DNA from: Thuidium tamariscinum
Taxonomy: Eukaryota; Streptophyta; Bryopsida; Hypnales; Thuidiaceae
Length of the DNA: 64,000 bases
Direction of reading: 5' to 3'
NCBI GenBank assembly: GCA_947034885.2
Contig: OX344751.2
Span: forward strand, 5,642,001-5,706,000
Below are positions 11,466 to 22,565 of this stretch, one piece after another (within the stretch, counting starts at the first letter, position 1; each line of letters begins with the position of its first letter). Below the pieces are notes generated by a model. That model ran no database searches. It was not told the origin of the DNA and saw only the letters and a list, made by a program, of their open reading frames with translations. The position numbers and the translations under genes were made by a program.

Positions 11466-13115
11466 ATGGAGGTCGAGAATTCTCCTGCTGCAGACGCTGC
11501 GCCGCCCATGAAGGTGGTGCCGGAGACGCTGCTCAAAAAGAGGAAGCGTGACGAGCAGTGGGCAATTAACCGCAAGGAGCAGCTGGAGTCCGCGAAGAAG
11601 AAGAGCTCCAAGGGTCGCACGCTCATCTTCAAGCGCGCGGAGCAGTACATCCGCGAGTACCGTGGTCAGGTGCGGTATGTGAATCTCCCAAAACGGTGCA
11701 GTTCAGGAGTTTAGGGTTTTGGTAGGGTTTTGTGAATTTCTCAATTGGTGTGTTTTAGAAGTTTCAAGTTCTTTTGAGCGGTTTCCAAATACGATGTTGT
11801 GTAGGGGTTTGGATTTTGGGATTTTGGTGAGGTTTCGTGAGTATATTGGAGTTGAGAAGGTTGGAGATATTTTGATATTTTGTCCAATTTCCAAATGCGG
11901 TGTAATGTAGAGGTTTGGGATTTTTTAGGTTTTAGTGAGGCTTCGTGAATTTCTGAATTTTCGAATACGGTGTGGTTAATTCACGAGTATGGGTAGAGCT
12001 TAGGGGTTTTGAACTCTAGTTTTTGGACGTTGGGGCTTACTGAGTGTGCGTGTTGAGCAGGAGGCCGATTTGATCAGGTTGAAGAAGGAAGCCAAGCGGA
12101 AGGGCGGTTTCCATGTCGAACCTGAGGCGAAGCTCATGTTTGTCATTCGTATTCGCGGGTAACTTTTATGCTGGAAAAAACTTGGCAATTTTGGTTAGGG
12201 TGGTATTTTTCGGCTTTTGAATCCTCTCTTTTAGTAGGGTTACGGGAAATTGGATTTTCTTCAACCTCCAATTTCAAGAATTTGAACATTTTTCCACAGT
12301 TTCCGATCTTCGTATGTAAGATCAGTCTTTAAAGCGCAATCTTGAAAAAAGCACATTCGAAGGCTACTAGTAAGAAATTTGAAAATGGAATGAAACGGAA
12401 GATTATGTTTTCTTGCAACCGCCAGCTTGTAAGTAGGTATTCCAATGTTCCCTCTTGAATTTCTGGGGTTAGTCTCTCAACCCGTATTGTTATTTTGAAC
12501 TGATTTGTATCACGAATTTCTTTTTCTTTTGTCTCATTTGTGGTTCTTGTTGATTCAGTGTCAATGATATGCACCCGAAGACTAGGAAGGTCATGCAGCT
12601 GTTGAGACTGAGGCAGATTTTCAATGGAGTGTTCATGAAAGCGAACCAAGCTACCATGAACATGTTGCGCAAAGTTGAGCCTTATGTCACTTACGGGTAT
12701 GTATGTTGACCTCTTCGACTGACTCTTCTTAATGTTCGAATGAATTTGTTCATTACGATTGTCTGGAACCAATATTGTGCGTTGTCTCGTTCACAGGTAT
12801 CCCGATCTGAAGAGTGTTCGGGAATTGATCTATAAGCGCGGTTACGGCAAGCAGGGCAAGGACCGGACTCCGTTGACGGACAACAGCGTCATCGAGCAGG
12901 CCCTTAGCAAGTCCGGCATCATCTGCATTGAGGATCTTGTCCACGAGATTTACACTGTCGGCCCACATTTCAAGGAGGCCAACAACTTCTTGTTGCCTTT
13001 CACGCTGAGCGCTCCTCTTGGTGGCCTCGCCAAGAAGCGAAACCAATCCGTTGAACATGGTGACGCTGGCAATAGAGAGGACATTTTCAATAGCCTCATC
13101 CGCCAGATGAACTAG
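11466..13115 (+). CDS. RPL7: 60S ribosomal protein L7 (uL30)
   Basis: Exons are 11466-11669, 12061-12158, 12559-12696 and 12797-13115, giving 252 residues, close to the usual ~240-250 for plant RPL7. The protein is a component of the large cytosolic ribosomal subunit and binds rRNA. The N-terminal ~70 residues are the eukaryote-specific basic extension ([15 protein letters not shown], then [12 protein letters not shown]). Exons 2-4 encode the uL30 core with [40 protein letters not shown] and [20 protein letters not shown], then [11 protein letters not shown], the [10 protein letters not shown] segment and the ending LIRQMN. All junctions have good GT-AG consensus. ATG 11466 was chosen because it matches the family N-terminus; an in-frame ATG-like start at 11226 would add 80 unconserved residues. 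No breaks are present, so the gene looks functional. Confidence 0.95.
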
Positions 13116-14734
13116 AGTAGCGTTGATTCTTGTACTTGGAAGTTATTGTTATCTATAAAACATTGCAGCAAATCATGACTTTTCAATCAGCTTCTGGGGT
13201 GTGTGGTTTAGGGTTTAGGGTACAGTTTGGGATTGTGATTTTGTGTTTAATTCTTGTTAATGATTGCACTGGTTTTGGACTCTAAACCCCATTAATATCC
13301 ACGTGTCTTTTGTTTGGGATCTGGAACGGATTGTGTCGGCTATGGAGCTTGCCAAGCCTGGTAATCATGTGGCAGGGTTTGTTCGGAGCGGTGTTGGGGA
13401 AGGCGAAGCCGTGGTGTATCTGTGGAATGGATCAGAGCAGTGTTTTTTTTATTGGCTAAAAATCGTCAAAATTCACCCACAGTATACTTTGATTATACTA
13501 TGGGAATTTAAAGAGTAGGAATTGTATTCTTTCGCCTAATTTCACTATCCACTAATTGTATTTAGCCATCTAACCTGTCAAAAGATAACATCACCACTAA
13601 ATTCAATAAGCACAAGTTTATAATCACCTATAATTCTCTCATTATGGCCATACATTCCAAGCAAAGTTGCAAGATCTTAGTCATTAAATCACATTTTTAG
13701 TTTTGGCTAGTATACATTTACTACACAAATGGATATGTTGTCACTTTTGCTTTATCATCAAAATCTATGTATAGCCAAAATTTACTAATGTTCATTTGTT
13801 TATGAAAACTGTTTTCTCCCTACAATGAACAGAGGTAGCCACTTCATCAAAAATTATCACCAGTACTAAATCACTAAAAAAAACATTGGGTCACAGGTTT
13901 TGGTGTTGAAGGAAGTGTGCTTTGAGTTGGTACGGTAGATGTTAGGAGATCCTAGCCTGCAGCTTTCATGAGTTTCACATGAAGAATATTATATAAAGGA
14001 CCCTCTATTAGTACCCAACGGTTTATAGTAGGAAACTGAAGGTCATACGTCTGCAGAGGACACTAGGGGATAGGAGAGGGCTCATAAACCGCTCAAACTT
14101 TTGCACATGTTCATTAGGAGGCTCTGAAATGGATAGTTGATTGTGAGAGAATGGATTGTGGATTACATTGAAGCATGCTAAGATTTGATTTTTACTAATT
14201 GAATGGATGGTTTCAAAGTCCAAATGGGTTCATTCCTAACTAAGTGGATATGTGTATTGATTATATTCACAATAAGAATTGGTTGTAGAACTACATTCTT
14301 TTAAGTGTTAAAAAATCTAAAATAATGATTTATTCAAGCATTCATTTCAGTTTTAGAAAGGACACATTTAGAAATAAATTCTATTACTTTTTACATGTTG
14401 CAGTGCTAGTTTTTGAACCAAGCCATTTTTTTTTCAAACTGTGCATGTATGGGTTTGCAAGACCTACTAATCACATATAGGGCCCCATGCCAGATTGGAT
14501 TTGAAAATTCACTACTAATTCAGTAATGCTTCAAAAAATATGAAATGACTTGTGTTAGATTCCTCATCTATTTCTTCTTGACAGAAAAATACACTAAAAA
14601 TATTCCCATCTCAAGAAATACATGGAAAAGGCAAACCAACTCTTAAATGAGCGATTTCTGAGCCTCCTCTTTTAATTGTAAAACCTCTAGAACAACACTA
14701 GAAAGGTTTCATTGAAAAGAGGAGAAGATGTCAT
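13116..14734. other. RPL7 3' flank and gene-free region
   Basis: The first ~400 bases keep a balanced composition, and 13264-13518 contains a short open frame with no recognised domain; it is probably 3'UTR or flank. A small perfect-looking hairpin is centred near 13493. From ~13530 the sequence is AT-rich without genes, and I see no clear element ends. Confidence 0.45.
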
Positions 14735-15265
14735 TGACTCGTAAATGCCCGAGGCACCAAAATTTGGCATTTGTAAAACTTTGAAGTTAGATCAAATCTA
14801 ACCACGTAGGTATTTTTAGTAGTTTATATTTTTGGAAACTTTTTATTGAAGTCTAGTATTAGTATCAAAAAATTGATCTTGAAAATGATTGATTATGATT
14901 TTTCTATCCAAGATTTTGTGCAATGGTGTCCATTGCAATCTTGACTTTCTATAGTGTTGAAGGCTCTTGGAAATGAGCCTCAAATACATTAGATCTTAAA
15001 GGAAAAAACACTTTAGAAGTTCATTTAAGAAAATTGTAGAGTAGATTTTGAGAAGCTACAAATTGATAGGGATTATGCATGTTAGGCCCTTCAACCTCAT
15101 ATTTTTTGGTGGCCAATTTTTTAGATTTGACATGTGAAAAGAAGAGTGGAAGACTTCAAGTCACTTTTATAGTTTTAACTCTTGTACAATCAAACATTAC
15201 AATCTTCCAATTCATAAGTGATGTTCTTGTGTTTTATTTTCATGAGTAATCTCTAACAAGTTTAG
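14735..15265 (-). repeat. Dispersed repeat 'family D', copy 2 (inverted)
   Basis: This is the reverse-complement counterpart of 5690-6268, with the landmarks CACCAAAATTTGG, CAAGATTTTG, AATGAGCCTCAAATACATT and GTAGAGTAGATTTTGAGAAG in mirrored order. It is non-coding. Confidence 0.5.
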
Positions 15266-15309
15266 TTTGGATTTGTATGTAGATGAATGTTGAAATTTGG
15301 AACACTACT

Positions 15310-16240
15310 TTAACCCCTAAAGCCTTGAACAACGTTTTTTGAGATTATGAATTTTTTGGGCAGCTCATTACGATGGAGTTTTCATTTTTTTTTCTTTGAT
15401 ACAATGTGTGCCCAAGGAGTAGCTTTACGGCCCAACAATTTTCATAACTTTTGACTTCACGGTTAAAAAGTTATGGCAGGATATGTTGTTTTCTTTACTT
15501 GGCGGGCAGCCCGGGCAGATGAAAAAACTTTTTTTTGAAAAGTGAAATTTCAAATTGATTCTTTAGGTTTATACAAACATGGGAAGATTTGAATCAATTC
15601 ATTCCGATCAATGAGTCAAAAGTTATGAAGATTTTGAGTTTTGGGTAGTTTGTGGCCAGTTACAGAATCTCTACAATACAAAAGAAGTTTGAAATTCTTC
15701 ATTTAATTCAATTTTTCATATTTTTGGAAAAAAATAAAAACAAAAGGTGTAGATTGTTTATTTCTACATTTTAACCATTGGGATTGAAAATTTTCAATTC
15801 CATGAATAAAATGTTCACAATTTAGTATTTTGGCTCATTTTTTACTTCTTTCTACTTACTTATTTTTTCCTATATGTTGTACAATTCCAAATGGTTTGAA
15901 ATTTTTTGAGAATGTAGCCAACTTGCATTGAAGTATGAATTCAAAGAGTAATCACCATTTTGAATTTTTTTTCACACAAATGTGACCTTGTGAAGTGCAG
16001 TTGCCCGGATTTTTGCAAGGATAAAAAAACAATTTTTGTCAATTCAAATGCTTATATCTTGCAATCTACACCGTGGAAATTTCTGAAATTTTTTCACATG
16101 TTTACAAACCACCTTACTACAAGATCCTACGATTACATGAGTCAAAAATGTGTTTTAAAAAAAAAAATTGCACTTGTATTAGAAATGGCAGTTTTGAAGC
16201 ATTATTGGTGAAAACATAGTCAAAAACCTTTAGGAGTTAA
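15310..16240 (+). repeat. Family A element, full length (931 bp)
   Basis: The left terminus is TTAACCCCTAAAGCC and the right terminus ends CCTTTAGGAGTTAA. Internally it carries GGGCAGCCCGGGCAG, the repeated phrase CAAAAGTTATG, CCATTGGGATTG, and near the right end ACAAGATCCTA and AATGGCAGTTTTGA. Its middle contains the uninterrupted counterpart of the site where the CACTA element at 17177 inserted in the next copy. It has no plausible coding sequence. Confidence 0.7.
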
Positions 16241-17199
16241 CATTTTACATTACCACTTTTGCACTTCATAAAATTTGGGGAAAAAAAAGCCCTGCTCCAC
16301 ATCCTCTATGGTTCAAAATAATCAGCATTCTTGATATATGCTCCATATGCAAATAATGGAGGCAATGCCCAATTTGTCCTCTATACCTTTCCTAACTAAT
16401 TAGGGTCTCATAATTCCAAACATGAAATGAAATTTTGCAGATTTTATTATCAAAGGTACAAGCTTTCCACAAAACACCTAGAACTCATAGAAAACCATGT
16501 CTATTCTTTGTGAAAAATAAGAAAAATCTTCTCTGTTGCATGGGATATTCAAGTTTACTCCCCATACAAAAAAAGTCTTTAAAGTATTGCAATCACATGA
16601 AACATAGTTTATTCCATTATCATTACTCTTAACACCTAAAGGACCAACGTGCAAAATTTGGCAATATAGCGATTTCGGGCAAGTACGTGTGAGTGAAGAT
16701 TTTCATATTTTGAGTCCAAATTTTAATAGAAGATGGGGACAAGGAATATCTTTGATGCATATTAAAAATCAAGATATGTGGAAAAACGAGTCAAAAGTTA
16801 TGGCCTAATATGGTGTGTTTTTTTCGTAATTAGGTAATTTGGGTAGATTGAAAAAAATCACTTTTTTCAAAAACAAAAATTTGAAATTGGTTTTCATCAC
16901 TTATGTATGTATGGAGAGCTTTGAATCATTCCATTTTGATCAATGAGTCAAAAGTTATGAGGTTTTTTTGTTTGCGGGAAATTATAGATTATCTACTCTA
17001 AAATAAACTTTGAAGTCCTTTGTTTCACTAAATTTTCAATATTTTTCAAAAAAAAAATCTCAGGATGTGGATTGTTTATTATAACATTGCAACCATTGGG
17101 ATTGGCATTTTTCAATTTCATAAACAAATTCTTAACAATTTTGTATATTAAATCATTTGTTACTTCTTTTTACTTACACTACAAGAAAATGAGTGTTTT

Positions 17200-17920
17200 A
17201 TGACTGCAAAATATGACTGTAGTGAGTCACAAAATTCAAGAATGTGACTCAAGCAAAAATCACTGTAGACGAGTGGAATGTGACTGAGATGAGTCATAGT
17301 CGAGTCATTCACTTTCAGTCACATGACTAGTGAGTCATATTTGCAGTCATATGGATTTGAAAGTATAATAAACCATTTTTAGACGTATTTTGCCAACATG
17401 GCGAATATGTTGACTTTCCTTGGAGGTTTGACATTTTCATTAGCTGCCTGGGCAAAATAAAAAAATCTTGCGTGGAATGTGACTCGGCCTAGTTATATTT
17501 TTGATGACGTGGATTGTGACTGTAGTGAATCATAATTTGAATGATATGGAATATGACTGCAACAAGTCATATTCGTAGTGATATGGAATATAACTATAGT
17601 GAGTCATTTTTTGAGTGATATGATATATGATTGCAGCAAGTCATATTCTAAGTCATTTTTTTTAATGATATGGAATATAACTGTAGTGAGTAATATTTTC
17701 AATTATATTTTAACTTATTTGGAATATGATTGCAATGAGTCATATTTTGAGTCATATTTTAAGTGATATGGAATATGACTGTAATGAGTCATATTTTGAA
17801 TGATGAAATATGATTGCGGCAAGTCATATTGTGAGTAATATCGGATATGACTACAATGAGTCATATTTTGGCTTATATAGAATATGACTGTAATGAGTCA
17901 CTCTGTTGTTCAAGTTAGTA
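17200..17920 (+). repeat. Left subterminal repeat array of the CACTA element
   Basis: Units of roughly 45-55 bases share GATATGGAATATGACTG, a short spacer and a following GAGTCATATTTT. The repeated TGACT cores occur in direct and inverted orientation. This matches the role of subterminal TNPA-type binding sites known in En/Spm, although the protein that would bind here is unknown. Confidence 0.75.
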
Positions 17921-17924
17921 TTAG

Positions 17925-18610
17925 AAGAACAACAACCTAGACAACAACACAAATACAAAAATATAATAATTAGAACTTTAAAAAACACAATAAAAAAGAA
18001 GAAACAAAACTTAGAAAGCAACAACTTAACAACAACTAAAACACAACAACATAACAATTAGATCTTCAAAAAACAAAAAACAAAACAAAAAATAAGAGTT
18101 AGGAAGCAACAACTCACCACCACCACTAAACAACTACTACTAAAACCTCAAAAAACAAAAGAAAGAAGAAGAAACAAGAGTTAGAAAGCAACAACTCACC
18201 AACAACAACAACAAACAACTACTACTACTAAAACTTCAAAAAACAAAAGAAGGAAGAAGAAATGAGAGTTAGAAAGCAACAATTCATCATCATCACCAAC
18301 AACAACAACAATATAAGGAGGAAGAAACAAGAGTAGAAAGCAACAACTCACCACCAACAACAACAACAATACAAGAAGGAAGAAGAAATAAGAGTAGAAA
18401 ACAACAACTCACCAACAACAACAAACAATTACTACTAAAACTTCACAAAACAAAAGAAGGAAGAAGAAACAAGAGTTAGAAAGCAACAACTCACCATCAT
18501 CACCACCAACAACAACAACAAACAACAAACAACAAACAACTACTACTAAAACTTCAAAAAACAAAAGAAAAAACAAGAAACAAGAGTTAGAAAACTACAA
18601 AGAAGAAAGA
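17925..18610 (+). repeat. Tandem array, ~60-110 bp units, CAACAA-rich
   Basis: About nine units each carry a phrase like GAAACAAGAGTTAGAAAGCA followed by CAACAACTCACC, a variable run of CAA or CTA triplets, and AAAACTTCAAAAAACAAAAG. Unit length varies because the triplet runs expand and contract. It lies wholly inside the CACTA element and has stops in all frames, so no protein is suggested. Confidence 0.75.
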
Positions 18611-18619
18611 AGATGAAGC

Positions 18620-18970
18620 ACATGAAGTGGCGGCTAGGGTTTCAAAGCCCTAAAAAAGTGATGGCTAGGATTTTAAAACCATAAAAAATGGCAGCTAGGG
18701 TTTTAAAACCCTAAAAATGATGACTGAACCTAGTGATACAATTGCATTTGTCACTGCCTATAGTAATGTAATTTAATATATGACTGAATTTAGTAATACA
18801 ATTGTATATATGATTGTATATTGTAATGTGATGTCATATGTGACTAAAACTAGTAGTATAATTACATATATGACTACTTAGAGTAATGTAATTTAATATA
18901 TGATTGAATCTTATTATACAATTGCCTATACAACTACATGTAATTATGTTATTGCAAAAAAGATTGAATG
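18620..18970 (+). repeat. Two further short tandem arrays inside the CACTA element
   Basis: At ~18626-18720 three ~37-bp units contain GGCTAGGGTTTTAAAACC-like text. At ~18720-18970 units of ~60 bp repeat AGTAATACAATTG, ATATATGACTG and TAGTAATGTAATTTAATA. Both arrays keep the TGACT core, so they may have arisen by amplification of subterminal repeats. Confidence 0.6.
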
Positions 18971-19189
18971 TAATGATTAGCACTAAAATATGACTCCATA
19001 TAGTGCGTTGTTTTGCATGTTTTTGATGAATTCACATGCTTCATGGTTGTATAATATAAAAAACATGAAGATGATATGTCAATTTGTGAATATGAACATC
19101 GACAATATAGGCGTAAAAAACAAAAAAAACCAGATACAATATTTAACGAAATTATATGATGAAGAGTTCTACATTTGATTTTCAAAGAC

Positions 19190-19907
19190 AGTGTTCTGTG
19201 CTATGAAAGACGGGATTGAAGAAATGGAAGAGGATGTGGGAATTTTGATGTTATCTCCATCAGATCAAGCCAAGTCATATCGTTCTATGTATGCATTTAA
19301 AAATCACATTTGTATTCAAAATTGTGAGAAACAATTGCCAGAATGGATTCAAGAGTAGCTAAAACTTTTCGACAATTGTGTCAAGCAAATGTAAAGGATA
19401 GGAAGATGAAGGCTTTAGAATTGAAGTTCGTGGGGGGTGGAAGAGATCTTATTTGTAAATTACACAAACTTTGAGGTAGTAGTGCTATATTGCAATTGGG
19501 TAGTTGCAAATACAAAGGAAGATGGGGCTACCATAAAGCATGATGAGTATGGATTCACTAGTGTGAATTTTCAAAAATTGATCCCTTACTCGACACAGTC
19601 ATTTTCTTTTCCTCTACACATTGAACACGTATTCTTTATACTAGACAAGGACAAGAGTGGATGGAAATTTGTACTTCAAAAGGAACCAAGAGGTGTTCAA
19701 TTATTCTCTGCACATCAAGCAACACCTGAAGTGCAATGCATATCCTTGGGAAAAACAACAAATTTTCATGGATTGGGAGCCACAAACTTGTACAAAGATC
19801 TTCTTCCAAAGATACCCTTGTATAAAGCAGTGGAAGTAGAAACCGATGTGGTTGCAACTACATTACAACGTCTCAAGCAAGATGACATAATTGTGAATGA
19901 CTTATAG
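19190..19907 (+). pseudogene. CACTA transposase fragment with DUF4216-like domain
   Basis: The open part, 19437-19907, encodes 157 codons in which a DUF4216-like domain can be recognised: a hydrophobic strand ending in LYCNWV, then IKHDEYGFTSVNF, then a segment IEHVFFILDKDKSGWKFVLQ. DUF4216 is the C-terminal domain of TNP2-type transposases of plant CACTA elements. Upstream (19190-19436) the reading continues in several frames with in-frame stops, so the rest of the protein is broken, and the catalytic region of TNP2 is absent. The open part has no ATG at its start. This independently supports calling the surrounding element CACTA. Confidence 0.8.
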
Positions 19908-20689
19908 TACAACGAAGCTGATTCAGAATGAGTTTCTTTGCATGACAAAGAACAATACATCCAAAATGGTCTTCAATATTTCATATAGAGGATTCTGTGT
20001 AACAATGTTTTTGGTGTATAACGCAAAAGGAAAGAATGTAAGTATGTTTGTCTTGGATGAATGGTGCCATTGCAATATATTATACTTCTTGTATAGTCTT
20101 TCTACATATAAAGAAGAGATGATGTCACATCCTTTTAGCTTCAGTTGTTCTTGAAGCAAATTAGAGAACCATCTTAATTTGTAAAAAAAAAATTATTGCC
20201 TTCATGTGTGAAGCACTTTTTGTTTTGTATGTGTCTTCAGCAAATGTATATGTTAATGAAATTCAAAATGAAACTGTTGTGAGGAACGAAACCATATTGC
20301 AAGGGTTAAGAGACATTCAAAGTATTCAAAAGCTTTCCAATGTCCACCACCCCTTCCAATGAAGTAGGCAAGAAAAAAGTCCATTTGCAAAGTCATATTT
20401 GCAATGCCTTCTTCCTTTAGGAACAACCTTGCCTCATTAGTACATTGAAATATGTAATTTAAGGAATTTGAATACAAATATGTGGCCACCCTAGCCTAAT
20501 TGTTTTGCACATATTTTATAATAGATGAAGCTTAAAAAAAATTCAGTGCATGCAAGAAATGAAGTCATATCTACATCCAAAGAAATGATCCTTATGGCTA
20601 AAATACAAAAGGTTTACCTACATTTGAGCATGTCTTCCATGTGTGGCCTAAAAACTAAAATTTTTTTACTATCGAGAAAGGGTGATTGA

Positions 20690-20960
20690 AAATATGACTG
20701 CATAATGTGACTGAGAAAAAAATACGACTAAGTACTTTTGGGGCCCAAATTGCACTTGGACTACCCCCCAAAAAATAATTGTAATAATTGTATAAATATG
20801 ATTGCAAAATATGACTATTTAAAAAATATGACTACGTATTGTGACTGAGAAAAAAATACGACTGGGTACTTTTGGGGCCCAAATTGCACTTGGGTTGCCC
20901 CCCCAAAAAAATTGTAATAATTGTACAAATATGACTTCAAAATATGACTGGAGAAAAATA
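20690..20960 (+). repeat. Duplicated ~132-bp unit in the right subterminal region
   Basis: The block containing GACTGAGAAAAAAATACGACT and then TACTTTTGGGGCCCAAATTG occurs at ~20708 and again at ~20840, followed each time by a run of C and A and TAATTGTATAAATATGA-like text. It is a local tandem duplication within the CACTA element. Confidence 0.7.
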
Positions 20961-21571
20961 TGACTGGCAAATATGACTGGGCGTTCCCGAAACACGTTCC
21001 CAAAAGTTCCCTATGAAGTGTTTTGCCATTCTCAATGGATATATACTATACGGCCATGAAGTTTAAAACAAAAATGTGACTGGCAATCATATTTGCAGTC
21101 ATTTTTTTTTCCCAAAGTTTTCAATTACCAAAATATAACTGCGAGCAGTCACCGATCATCCCCAGTCATATTTTTGCAGTCATTAAATGCTCATATTCTA
21201 GTAGTGTTACTATTTTTTCCCTATGTGTTGTACAATTCTAAACAATTTGAAAATTTTTAGGCAAATACCTTACTTGGCCTCAAGAATGAATAAAAAGAGG
21301 TGCAAACATTTTGAACCATTTTTCATATAATTTTTGCCTTCTAAAGTGCAGCTGCCCTGTTTTCCATAGGGTGATAAAAAAGAATTTTTAGCATTAAAAT
21401 GCAAGTATCTTGCAATCTGTACAGTGAAAAACTCTAAAAAATTTTGCACATGTTCAAAAACCAATTTACTACAAGATTCTATGATTACAAATTTCAAAAA
21501 ATATTTTTTTAAGAACAATTGCTATTGGTACTAAAAATGGCAGTTTTTGACCACTTTTGGAGTAAACATAA

Positions 21572-22565
21572 GAGCGCATGCACAGCGCATGTAGACCTCA
21601 CCGTGAGTTTTTCCATGGTCGCTTTACAATAATAGGGCCCTCACAAGAGCCCACATTTCTCACTGTATTCAAGCAACTTAAATTGTGGACACTCGGTACC
21701 CTCAGCTAAAATTGGTACAGTTCCAACAGAGAATCAATGGAGTGTTCAAGAAACCGGCCTAAAAAGTAACGTAACATTGAGCAGGGTGACATTTCTTGCC
21801 ATGCACGGGGACCAATCACGTTGGTTTGATACAAATCCATCCAATAGTAAGTCAATAGTCCAACAGTAGTTCACACATCACATCAAGATGCATATACTCA
21901 TCAATAATAGCTACAAGTTGTCAAAAACAGGAAAAGGCTTATACTGTACTGATACAGACGGGGAAAATTCCAAATACATGAAAAAGAATGAAAAAATTTC
22001 CTTCAATACAGGGGTACAAGATACGTACTACAGCTTGAATGACAAACCATCCAAGAAATTAGCAATCCAGTGTACAACCTGAGCTGGTTTAAACCATGTC
22101 AGGTCGACTGGAAAATGGCGATTCTGCATACTAGCTGGTGATTCTGAATATCTTCAGTATACCTGTCATCGTCAAATGAACGCATCTAGTACTTAAAAAG
22201 AATCTTGAATTATGAACCATACTTGCATCGAGCAGCATGGACTAGGTCTTACTTCTTCAAATAGAGGAATTATGTCACAATCGGTGTATCTACAGTAATC
22301 AATTCTGTTTCACGAGGTCAGTAAAAAAATGAGTCAACTGAAAAAACAATGAGGCTATAGCGAAGGCAAAGAGCTCCTTCTGGTTCATGGCACAGTACAG
22401 CCCACTTTCCAGTCTACATCCAGAGACTGGCGAACAAGAAAGGTTGTAGCAGAATTCACCTTGCGATTGACTTGATAATTGCAATGAGGACATGCCGTCA
22501 CTTCCGCCAAATGGTGGTGGCAGGCCAGGGTGTGCATGCCGTGGAAGACAAATCGGCAGTAACAA
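21572..22565. other. 3' flank of the TVP38-like gene
   Basis: Unique-looking sequence with moderate composition lies between the broken family A element and the stop codon of the gene at 22566. The part next to the gene is probably its 3'UTR, on the minus strand. A short direct repeat GCGCATG occurs twice near 21574-21592. Confidence 0.4.

Larger units (their letters stand above)
17177..21206 (+). mobile_element. CACTA (En/Spm) transposon, 4030 bp, decayed
   Basis: The left terminus is CACTACAAGAAAATGAGTG and the right terminus, read inward, is CACTACTAGAATATGAGCA. Both are followed by ATGACTGCAAAA-type text, and TTA flanks both sides (17174-17176 and 21207-21209) as the 3-bp target duplication. 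Both subterminal regions are dense in TATGACTG or GACTG motifs in both orientations, the usual layout of transposase-binding repeats in CACTA elements. Inside are two kinds of tandem array and a broken transposase segment (19190-19907). The element is far shorter than an autonomous one and its coding region is broken, so it is inferred to be immobile unless helped in trans. Confidence 0.92.
16629..21571 (+). repeat. Family A element split by a CACTA transposon
   Basis: The left part, 16629-17176, begins TTAACACCTAAAGG. The right part, 21207 to ~21571, resumes exactly where the intact copy at 15310-16240 continues (CTTACTATTTTTTCC against CTTACTTATTTTTTCC). The last ~20 bases of the right terminus are missing. 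Removing the CACTA element and one copy of its TTA duplication restores the family A order. Confidence 0.75.

Noticed and set aside
17925..18610. CRISPR-like or protein-coding interpretation of the CAACAA array
   Set aside because: The repeats and spacers are not of constant length, the host is eukaryotic, stops occur in all frames, and the array lies within a CACTA element.
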